Source: Bacteroidia bacterium
GTDB lineage: Bacteria; Bacteroidota; Bacteroidia; JABEUT01
DNA length: 5,896 bases
NCBI GenBank assembly: GCA_013044305.1
Contig: JABEUT010000109.1
Coordinates: 1 to 5,896, forward strand
Reading direction: 5' to 3'
Part shown: piece after piece, positions 1-5,381 of the stretch
How positions within the stretch are numbered: the first letter of the stretch is position 1
How the letters are laid out: every line of letters starts with the position of its first letter
Translations under genes and position numbers: made by a program
The notes under the pieces: generated by a model
Database searches by the model: none
Seen by the model: the letters and a program-made list of their open reading frames with translations, nothing else
Told to the model about the DNA's origin: nothing

Positions 1-462
1 GGGGTGAGCGGTATGGACGGCACCATGAGCACCGCGGCAGGAGCCGCGTTCGCATCCGGTAAGCTGACCACCCTCATTGTCGGGGATTTGGGATTTATGT
101 ACGACCTGAATGCATTATGGAATAAAAAACTACCGCCCAACCTGCGCATAATAGCAATTAACAACGGCGGCGGCGGCATCTTCCGCATCATTGATTCAAA
201 AAGCACCCCGCTGCTGGAAAACTATTTTGAAGCCGCCCATTTCACAAAACTGGAGCCCTTTGTAAAGGCTTTCGGGGTTTCCTATTGCAGCGCCTGCGAT
301 GAAGAATCGCTAAGGGAAGGGTTAAGCTTCCTGTATGAATCATCGGGAGGCAAGCAGGTATCATCGGGTAAACCTAAAGTTCTTGAAATATTTACTCCAA
401 GGCTAACCAATGCGGAGGTATTGCTCCGCTATTTCAGCTTCCTGAAAAAGAAACAACTGTAA
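1..462 (+). CDS. menD: MenD, SEPHCHC synthase, C-terminal 153 residues (5' end outside window)
   Basis: This is the C-terminal, thiamine-diphosphate (ThDP) binding part of 2-succinyl-5-enolpyruvyl-6-hydroxy-3-cyclohexene-1-carboxylate synthase. The enzyme adds the succinic semialdehyde unit from 2-oxoglutarate to isochorismate, the first committed step of classical menaquinone synthesis, in the cytoplasm. The frame is open from base 1, so the GTG at base 4 is an internal Val and not a start. Visible residues begin GVSGMDG, matching the family's G-(x)-SG-I/M-DG segment. The ThDP/Mg motif follows: GDLGFMYDLNAL at about residues 28-39 (Asp29 as metal ligand) and NNGGGGIF at 54-61 (Asn55 as second ligand). 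E. coli has NNNGG here; the metal-binding Asn is kept and the third Asn is Gly. The C-terminal part carries a diverged repeat, SSGGKQV then SSGKPKV, before the conserved LEIFTP strand. The TAA stop is at 460-462. It is the first visible gene of a men cluster, followed by 156 bases before menB. Identity is secure; the full length cannot be judged. Confidence 0.95.
   Translation, partial: GVSGMDGTMSTAAGAAFASGKLTTLIVGDLGFMYDLNALWNKKLPPNLRIIAINNGGGGIFRIIDSKSTPLLENYFEAAHFTKLEPFVKAFGVSYCSACDEESLREGLSFLYESSGGKQVSSGKPKVLEIFTPRLTNAEVLLRYFSFLKKKQL
340..381 (+). repeat. Diverged tandem repeat of seven codons inside menD
   Basis: Two adjacent 21-base units (340-360 and 361-381) encode SSGGKQV and SSGKPKV. 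Counting the preceding base, the 9-mer ATCATCGGG occurs at 339-347 and again at 360-368, exactly 21 bases apart, so any duplication would be in frame. The rest of each unit has diverged apart from Lys and the closing Val. It lies in the loop before the last conserved strand of MenD. A true small duplication is an inference; chance resemblance in a Ser/Gly/Lys-rich loop is possible. Confidence 0.4.
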
Positions 463-555
463 CCAGGAACAGTCTTTTGTAACCGCATTACTTACCGAAG
501 GTTCAGAGGCAGGTGTGCAACTGTCAATTCTCATTTACACAGGCAAAGAAATATC

Positions 556-584
556 ATTTAATAATGGCATCATTTATATTAAAT
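556..584. repeat. AT-rich inverted repeat overlapping the menB promoter
   Basis: ATTTAATA (556-563) and TATTAAAT (577-584) are perfect 8-base inverted arms separated by 13 bases. Inside them is a second small dyad, AATG (563-566) and CATT (571-574). The arms coincide with the proposed -33 and -7 elements, the position of a typical repressor operator. The stem would be all A-U in RNA and is too weak for a terminator. AT-rich sequence gives such arms by chance fairly often, so an operator role is only a possibility. Confidence 0.3.
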
Positions 585-587
585 TTG
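557..587 (+). promoter_or_regulatory. Probable Bacteroidota-type promoter for menB and downstream men genes
   Basis: TAAATTTG at 580-587 fits the Bacteroidota -7 consensus TAnnTTTG at all fixed positions. TTTA at 557-560 resembles the -33 element TTTG (3 of 4) with a 19-base spacing. Transcription would begin a few bases after 587, giving a leader of roughly 20-25 bases before the menB ATG at 619. The 156-base menD-menB gap is the largest in the men cluster, which is where an internal promoter would be expected. No terminator hairpin was seen after menD, so read-through from upstream is also likely. Support is sequence match only. Confidence 0.5.
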
Positions 588-618
588 CCCTTGAAACAAC
601 CACACTGAATATATTGCC

Positions 619-1437
619 ATGAAGAGAAAATGGGACACCGTTAAAAAATACGAAGAAATACTATTTACAAAACATTCCGGTATTGCCAAAATAAGCATTA
701 ACCGCCCTGACAGGCATAATGCCTTTACCCCGCTTACCGTAAACGAGATGATTGATGCCATGAACGTGTGCAGGGAAAGAACCGACATAGGCGTAATAAT
801 ACTTACGGGTGAAGGCGGAAAAGCATTTTGTTCGGGCGGCGACCAGTCGGTGCGGGGCCACGGAGGATATGTGGGCAAAGACTCCGTTCCGCGGCTTAAC
901 GTGCTCGACCTGCAAAGGCAAATACGCTCCATACCCAAGCCGGTAATAGCCATGGTGGCGGGATGGGCTATAGGAGGCGGGCACGTGCTGCATGTGGTAT
1001 GCGACCTTACCATAGCCGCCGAAAACGCCCGGTTCGGACAAACCGGACCCAAGGTCGGCAGCTTCGACGGAGGCTTCGGCGCATCTTATCTGGCAAGGGT
1101 CGTAGGTCAGAAGAAAGCGCGGGAAATATGGTACCTGTGCGATCAGTACGACGCACAGCAGGCGCTCGACATGGGACTGGTGAACAAGGTGGTGCCATTG
1201 GACATGCTGGAAGACACAACAGTGGAATGGTGCGAAAAAATTATGGAGAAAAGCCCGCTCGCCCTTCGTATGCTCAAAACATCGTTCAATGCCGAACTCG
1301 ACGGGCAGGCCGGATTGCAGGAGTTTGCAGGAAATGCAACCCTGCTCTACTACCTGTCGGAAGAAGCCAAAGAAGGAAGGGATGCCTTTATAGAAAAACG
1401 CAAACCCGACTTTAGTAAATTTCCAAAATTCCCATAA
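619..1437 (+). CDS. menB: MenB, 1,4-dihydroxy-2-naphthoyl-CoA synthase (type I, bicarbonate-dependent)
   Basis: This crotonase-fold enzyme closes the second ring of the naphthoquinone by intramolecular Claisen (Dieckmann) condensation of o-succinylbenzoyl-CoA. It has 272 residues, normal for the family. Aligned by eye to E. coli MenB (offset 13) it keeps the oxyanion-hole glycines (Gly73 in CSGGDQ, Gly120 in AIGGGH), Ser148 and Asp150 in GSFDGG (E. coli Ser161 and Asp163), and Tyr245 (E. coli Tyr258). QTGPKVG has Gly143 where E. coli has Gly156, which marks the type I enzymes that use bound bicarbonate as the catalytic base; type II enzymes have Asp there. The C-terminus KPDFSKFPKFP is like that of Bacteroidota homologues. 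The ATG at 619 is chosen because the N-terminus (KKYEEILF before GIAKISINRP) matches the family. There is no Shine-Dalgarno sequence before it. The gene ends with tandem stops TAA TAA (1435-1440). It lies between menD and menA, 52 bases before menA. Identity is very secure. Confidence 0.97.
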   Translation: MKRKWDTVKKYEEILFTKHSGIAKISINRPDRHNAFTPLTVNEMIDAMNVCRERTDIGVIILTGEGGKAFCSGGDQSVRGHGGYVGKDSVPRLNVLDLQRQIRSIPKPVIAMVAGWAIGGGHVLHVVCDLTIAAENARFGQTGPKVGSFDGGFGASYLARVVGQKKAREIWYLCDQYDAQQALDMGLVNKVVPLDMLEDTTVEWCEKIMEKSPLALRMLKTSFNAELDGQAGLQEFAGNATLLYYLSEEAKEGRDAFIEKRKPDFSKFPKFP

Positions 1438-1489
1438 TAAACAGTAAATACGGCAATAGAATTAAAACCGGCAAAAAATTGTAAACAAA

Positions 1490-2395
1490 ATGAATAAAAC
1501 CCGCGCCTGGATAAGTTCGCTCCGCCTTCGAACCCTTCCCCTTGCATTATCGGGTATAGGCATGGGCAGCTTTCTTGCGGCGGAGTACAGGGTTTTTAAA
1601 TTAACAGTCTTTATACTCGCCTCAATAACAGCAATTCTCTTACAGGTGCTGTCGAACCTTGCCAACGATTATGGCGATGCAAAACACGGCGCCGACGGCG
1701 CCGGAAGAATTGGACCTGACAGGGGCCTGCAAAGCGGCGACATAAGCCTGCCCGAAATGCGCAACGCCATTATAGCAACCACCCTGCTTGCATTGCTTTC
1801 GGGATTTACACTCCTGCACATTGCCGCCAAAGGCGATACCGGGTTGCTCATTTCATTCCTTATACTCGGACTGCTTTGCATAGCGGCGGCAATAAAATAT
1901 ACGGTAGGTAAAAAACCTTATGGCTACGCAGGGCTCGGCGATATATCCGTTTTTTTCTTTTTCGGACCGGTGGCTGTTGCCGGCACCTTTTACCTCTACG
2001 CCCACGCCCTGAAACCCGATATGCTGCTGCCCGCCGCCGCCATAGGCTTACTAAGCTGCGGGGTGCTTAACATTAACAACATGCGCGACCACCTCAACGA
2101 CAGGGAGGCCGGAAAAAAGACACTCGTGGTACGCATAGGGCTGGCTAAAGCAAGGCTTTACCATATCGGCCTTATTGCTGTTGCAGCAGGCGCCGTATCG
2201 CTCTATGCGTTTCTTCATTACGAATTTCCTTTTCTCTGGCTCTTCCTTATTGCTTCGCCCCTGCTTTTGCTGAATATTAAAAATATTGCAACCGAAGAGC
2301 CCGGCAATATGGACAGGTATTTAAAGCAGCTGGCCATTGCAACCGTAATTCTCGTAATTGGTTTCGGCGCCGGTGTGCTGGCAGGGGCCGGTTGA
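1490..2395 (+). CDS. menA: MenA, 1,4-dihydroxy-2-naphthoate polyprenyltransferase
   Basis: This UbiA-superfamily integral membrane enzyme transfers a polyprenyl chain from its diphosphate to 1,4-dihydroxy-2-naphthoate with loss of CO2, giving demethylmenaquinone. The 301-residue protein has both Asp-rich Mg-diphosphate motifs: NDYGDAKHGAD at residues 59-69 and, after NNMR, DHLND at 200-204, the latter followed by REAGKKTLVVRIG. The segment RIGPDRGLQSG (73-83) is typical of MenA and separates it from UbiA proper. By eye about nine hydrophobic segments are visible (near 17-31, 37-55, 93-112, 117-137, 152-172, 178-196, 223-243, 246-265 and 281-300), as expected for the fold. The start ATG at 1490 is preceded by an A-rich tract and no Shine-Dalgarno sequence; the N-terminus ARAWI/RLRTLPL-like region (TRAWISSLRLRTLPL) fits the family start. 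The TGA stop is at 2393-2395. Spacers of 52 and 48 bases separate it from menB and menC, without a clear promoter or terminator, so cotranscription is likely. The chain length used cannot be read from sequence. Confidence 0.95.
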   Translation: MNKTRAWISSLRLRTLPLALSGIGMGSFLAAEYRVFKLTVFILASITAILLQVLSNLANDYGDAKHGADGAGRIGPDRGLQSGDISLPEMRNAIIATTLLALLSGFTLLHIAAKGDTGLLISFLILGLLCIAAAIKYTVGKKPYGYAGLGDISVFFFFGPVAVAGTFYLYAHALKPDMLLPAAAIGLLSCGVLNINNMRDHLNDREAGKKTLVVRIGLAKARLYHIGLIAVAAGAVSLYAFLHYEFPFLWLFLIASPLLLLNIKNIATEEPGNMDRYLKQLAIATVILVIGFGAGVLAGAG

Positions 2396-2443
2396 AAGCA
2401 GGAATAAATTTAAGGAATGTTTAACCCTTAAAAAAACTGAATT

Positions 2444-3508
2444 ATGTTTAAAGCAAAATATATAAAGCACACCTTAAAGTTCAAGGAACCTTCGGGTACG
2501 TCGCGGGGGGTGATGGTGGAAAAGGACACCTATTTTATAACGCTGGAGGAAGGTGAAAACAGGCGCAGAACAGGCATTGGAGAATGCAACGTGCTCAAAG
2601 GCTTAAGCAACGACGACAGGGTGCATTACGAAGACAAGCTTAAAGAGGTTTGCAAGGACATCAACGCATACGTTTTCAACCCGCATAAAGAACTGGAAGC
2701 CTGGCCATCCATCAGCTTCGGAATAGAAACCGCCGTGCTCGACCTGGAACATAAGGGCAAAAAAATTCTCTTCCCTTCATCGTTCACCGAAGGTAAAGCG
2801 GGAATACCGATTAACGGACTGGTATGGATGGCCGATGCGGCAAAAATGAAACAGCAATTGCAGGATAAGTTCCAAGCGGGCTTCAAATGTATCAAACTGA
2901 AGGTGGGGAATAACCTTTTCGAGGATGAATTAAAACTGCTGGGCGAAATAAGGAAATTGTATCCGCCCGATAAGCTCGAAATAAGGCTTGACGCCAACGG
3001 GGCATTCAAAACCGCCGAGGCATTGAAAAAGATGGAACTGTTATCGGAATTTCATATTCATTCCATAGAACAGCCCATACGGCAGGGACAATGGAGCGCC
3101 ATGGCATACCTGTGCAAGAATTCACCCGTACCTATCGCTCTTGACGAGGAGTTGATAGGCATACACCCTTACAGGGACAAAAGTATGCTCGCCACCTATA
3201 TTAAACCGAGCTACCTGATATTTAAACCCTCCTTGCTGGGCGGCTTTGAAGCCACCAGGGAATGGATACAGATAGCCGACGCCAATAACATAGGCTGGTG
3301 GGTTACCTCCGCCCTCGAATCGAACATCGGGCTGAATGCTATTTCGCAATGGACCTATACACTCAACAACAAGCAGTATCAGGGTCTCGGAACCGGACAA
3401 CTCTATACCAACAATATTCTTTCACCGCTCGTGGTGAAGGACGCCAAACTCTGGTATAAGACCGGTGACTGGGACACCTCACTCCTCGAGCCTAAGAACC
3501 TGAACTGA
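2444..3508 (+). CDS. menC: MenC, o-succinylbenzoate synthase
   Basis: This enolase-superfamily enzyme dehydrates SHCHC to o-succinylbenzoate in the cytoplasm. The 354-residue protein starts with the N-terminal capping domain (LKFKEPSGTSRGV near residues 11-23, GIGECNVLKGLS at 44-55), followed by the TIM-like barrel. Catalytic features are in order: KLK at 151-153 (the KxK acid/base pair), metal ligands Asp183 in RLDANGAF, Glu209 in SIEQPI and Asp234 in ALDEEL, and the opposing Lys261 in KPSLLGG. SALESNIGLNAI (289-300) and QGLGTGQLYTNNI (313-325) close the barrel as in Bacteroidota MenC. It is longer than the 320-residue E. coli enzyme, which is common in this phylum. Some MenC relatives also racemise N-acylamino acids, but the men context supports the OSB synthase role. 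The ATG at 2444 follows an A-rich leader with no close Shine-Dalgarno sequence. The TGA at 3506-3508 is only 4 bases from the menE start, so translational coupling with menE is likely. Confidence 0.95.
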   Translation: MFKAKYIKHTLKFKEPSGTSRGVMVEKDTYFITLEEGENRRRTGIGECNVLKGLSNDDRVHYEDKLKEVCKDINAYVFNPHKELEAWPSISFGIETAVLDLEHKGKKILFPSSFTEGKAGIPINGLVWMADAAKMKQQLQDKFQAGFKCIKLKVGNNLFEDELKLLGEIRKLYPPDKLEIRLDANGAFKTAEALKKMELLSEFHIHSIEQPIRQGQWSAMAYLCKNSPVPIALDEELIGIHPYRDKSMLATYIKPSYLIFKPSLLGGFEATREWIQIADANNIGWWVTSALESNIGLNAISQWTYTLNNKQYQGLGTGQLYTNNILSPLVVKDAKLWYKTGDWDTSLLEPKNLN

Positions 3509-3512
3509 ACCC

Positions 3513-4619
3513 ATGGATCCGGAATTATTCAGCCTGAACGGCAAAAAATACCTGCGTGCAGAATTGCTCCAGGTGTGCAGCCGTAAAATTAAAGAGGCTG
3601 CAAACAATGAAGACGAATCAACCTTGTATTCATTCATATACGAATGGCTCTCACCTTCGCCGGTTATAGACGCGGTTACCTCCGGTTCCACAGGGGCTCC
3701 CAAGCGCCTTTCCTTCGGCAAACAACAGGCAACGGAGAGTGCGCGCATGACCTGCAGTTTTCTCGGCATAACTGAAAACATGAATCTGCTGCTTTGTCTT
3801 CCGGCAAAATACATAGCTGGCAAAATGATGGTGGTGCGCGCCTTTACAAGCGGTGCGAATCTGGTTACCGTACCGCCTTCGGGCAACCCGCTCACGGGCC
3901 TTGCCGATAGCATAGACTTTGCGGCTATGGTGCCGCTACAGGTGAAACAGGCGATAAGTGAGCCTTCCACGCTCGAAAAGTTCAGATCCATAACCAACGT
4001 AATCATCGGCGGCGCCGCCCTGCCACCTTCGCTGGAAGACACCCTCGCCTCGTTCCCTAACCGCATCTATTCAACATTTGCAATGACCGAAACACTTAGC
4101 CACATTGCATTGCGGAGAATATCGGGCGAAGGCAGAAGTGATTTGTATGAACTTCTGAATGGCGTGAGCATAAGCAGGGACAGCCGCGACTGCATGGTGG
4201 TTTCGGCACCGCATATTGCCGCCGGACCTATTGTTACCAACGATGTAATCGCTATCAAAAAGGAGGGATACTTTCAATGGCTCGGAAGGTATGATAATGT
4301 TATAAACAGCGGGGGCGTAAAAATTTATCCCGAACAGCTGGAAGCCTCGCTCGCTCACCTGCTGCCCAACCGCAGGTTTTTTATTGCCGCCCTGCCCGAT
4401 GAAACTCTCGGACAAAAGACGGTAATGATTGTGGAGGGCCGGGAGCCGGAGATAAGCGGGGAGCAAAAACAGGCTATTGCAAAATTATCGGGCAGGTATG
4501 CCGCACCCAAAGAATATATATATACAGGCAGTTTCGCAGAAACGCCCAACGGCAAAGTGAACAGGAAAGAAACCCTTGAGGCTGCCTTAAATGGACTAAG
4601 ACTGCGAGGGGCTGTATAA
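3513..4619 (+). CDS. menE: MenE, o-succinylbenzoate-CoA ligase (compact form)
   Basis: This ANL-superfamily adenylating enzyme activates o-succinylbenzoate with ATP and joins it to CoA to give the substrate of MenB. Motifs are in order: P-loop TSGSTGAPK at residues 56-64, STFAMTETLSH at 187-197 (A5, Glu193), TND at 242-244 (A7, Asp244 for ribose), GRYDNVINSGGVKIYPEQLE at 258-277 (hinge and A8), and PNGKVNR at 345-351 with the catalytic A10 Lys348. All key positions are filled. At 368 residues it is much shorter than the 451-residue E. coli enzyme: the P-loop lies only about 55 residues from the N-terminus, so the usual N-terminal subdomain is mostly missing. I recall short MenE proteins of this kind in Bacteroidota, so this is read as a lineage form and not a truncation. 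The ATG at 3513 lies 4 bases after menC with no Shine-Dalgarno sequence. Other acyl-CoA ligase substrates are conceivable, but the cluster makes OSB by far the best choice. The TAA stop is at 4617-4619, and no terminator hairpin follows. Confidence 0.93.
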   Translation: MDPELFSLNGKKYLRAELLQVCSRKIKEAANNEDESTLYSFIYEWLSPSPVIDAVTSGSTGAPKRLSFGKQQATESARMTCSFLGITENMNLLLCLPAKYIAGKMMVVRAFTSGANLVTVPPSGNPLTGLADSIDFAAMVPLQVKQAISEPSTLEKFRSITNVIIGGAALPPSLEDTLASFPNRIYSTFAMTETLSHIALRRISGEGRSDLYELLNGVSISRDSRDCMVVSAPHIAAGPIVTNDVIAIKKEGYFQWLGRYDNVINSGGVKIYPEQLEASLAHLLPNRRFFIAALPDETLGQKTVMIVEGREPEISGEQKQAIAKLSGRYAAPKEYIYTGSFAETPNGKVNRKETLEAALNGLRLRGAV

Positions 4620-4639
4620 ACACTCTTCCCCCATAATCG

Positions 4640-4647
4640 TATATTTG
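4640..4647 (+). promoter_or_regulatory. Bacteroidota -7 promoter box before dapB
   Basis: TATATTTG at 4640-4647 matches TAnnTTTG at every fixed position and sits 17 bases before the dapB ATG, in the 45-base menE-dapB spacer. A -33 element is not clear: about 19 bases upstream lies TAAA (4617-4620), overlapping the menE stop. The transcript leader would be very short (around 10-15 bases). This suggests that dapB can be transcribed apart from the men genes, although read-through is not excluded. Confidence 0.4.
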
Positions 4648-4664
4648 GCGGCAAACATTAAATT

Positions 4665-5381
4665 ATGAAGATTGCTCTGATAGGCTATGGCAAAATGGGC
4701 AGGGAGATAGAAAAGGTAGCCCTTGAACGCAGCCATGAGATTGTTCTGAAATTAGATGCCGGCAACATAGCCGATTTCACAAGCGGAAACCTGAAAAAAG
4801 CCGATGTAGCCATCGAATTTTCGACCCCGCAAACAGCAGTGGAAAACATAAAAAAATGTTTCGATGCCTCCTTGCCGGTGGTTTGCGGCACAACGGGCTG
4901 GCTGGCTCAATTTGAGGAGATCAGCAAGCTGTGCATGGAGCGCAAACAGGCGCTGTTCTATGCATCCAACTACAGCATAGGCGTTAACCTTTTCTTCCGT
5001 CTCAATACCTTTCTTGCAGATTTGATGAAACCGTATTCCGGCTATCTGCCCTCCATGGAGGAGATACACCACATTCATAAAAAAGACGCCCCGAGCGGAA
5101 CCGCCATTACCCTTGCCGAACAGCTTATTGCCGCGCACGGGGGGCTGAATAAATGGGCTCTGAAACAGGATGCCCGGCCCGGCGACCTACCTATTACAGC
5201 CATACGTGAGGATGAAGTACCCGGCACACACAGCATAAGCTACACCTCCGCCGCCGATGAAATTAAAATAACGCATCAGGCCTTCAGCCGCAAGGGCTTT
5301 GCCGAAGGAGCGGTAAGGGCTGCTGAATGGATTAAAGGCAAACACGGGGTTTTCGGGATGGAGGACCTCCTTAACTCTTAA
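4665..5381 (+). CDS. dapB: DapB, 4-hydroxy-tetrahydrodipicolinate reductase
   Basis: This enzyme reduces the DapA product with NAD(P)H to tetrahydrodipicolinate, a shared step toward diaminopimelate (peptidoglycan) and lysine, in the cytoplasm. The 238-residue protein begins with the Rossmann nucleotide-binding loop GYGKMG at residues 7-12, followed by EFSTP (51-55), CGTTGW (74-79) and SNYSIGVN (101-108). The substrate-binding and catalytic signature EIHHIHKKDAPSGTA is at 133-147, with His135, His136 and Lys139 matching E. coli His159, His160 and Lys163. It is shorter than the 273-residue E. coli enzyme, mainly by a reduced N-terminal half in which GNIADFTSGNLKKADVAIEFSTP follows directly after the second strand; compact forms are known in Bacteroidota. 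The C-terminus HGVFGMEDLLNS looks complete. The ATG at 4665 starts right before the Rossmann strand. It has no metabolic link to menE upstream. Its last 11 bases are shared with the convergent aldo/keto reductase gene. Confidence 0.96.
   Translation: MKIALIGYGKMGREIEKVALERSHEIVLKLDAGNIADFTSGNLKKADVAIEFSTPQTAVENIKKCFDASLPVVCGTTGWLAQFEEISKLCMERKQALFYASNYSIGVNLFFRLNTFLADLMKPYSGYLPSMEEIHHIHKKDAPSGTAITLAEQLIAAHGGLNKWALKQDARPGDLPITAIREDEVPGTHSISYTSAADEIKITHQAFSRKGFAEGAVRAAEWIKGKHGVFGMEDLLNS

Noticed and set aside
169..186. Gly replacing the third Asn of the MenD NNNGG motif, as a possible inactivating change.
   Set aside because: The metal-binding Asn (second of the motif in E. coli) is retained, and NNGGGGIF is, as I recall, the common form in Bacteroidota MenD.
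463..618. Remnant of another men gene (for example menH) in the menD-menB spacer.
   Set aside because: No frame gives more than a few codons or any resemblance to an alpha/beta hydrolase or thioesterase; the spacer looks regulatory and AT-rich.
579..1052. Long open frame on the minus strand opposite menB (157 codons), with others opposite menE and dapB.
   Set aside because: These have no recognisable domains and lie wholly opposite strongly conserved genes; they are antisense shadows.
1687..1703. GC-rich direct repeat and palindrome (CGGCGCCGA / CGGCGCCGG) inside menA.
   Set aside because: It encodes the Gly-Ala-Asp-Gly-Ala part of the first Asp-rich motif, so protein constraint and codon choice explain it.
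2405..2432. TAAATTTA box (2405-2412) and TTTAA-CCC-TTAAA dyad (2420-2432) before menC, as a possible promoter or terminator.
   Set aside because: The box lacks the final G and any -33 partner; the dyad has only 5 A-T pairs and is too weak to terminate transcription.
4512..4525. Alternating TA run inside menE that could look like a promoter or slippage repeat.
   Set aside because: It encodes Glu-Tyr-Ile-Tyr-Thr in a conserved part of the C-terminal domain, and there is no gene start downstream that needs it.
5360..5370. Near-perfect palindrome GGAGGACCTCC at the end of dapB, as a possible bidirectional terminator between the convergent genes.
   Set aside because: A hairpin would have only a 4-base stem with a 3-base loop and no uninterrupted T-tract on either side; it encodes part of the normal DapB C-terminus (Glu-Asp-Leu).
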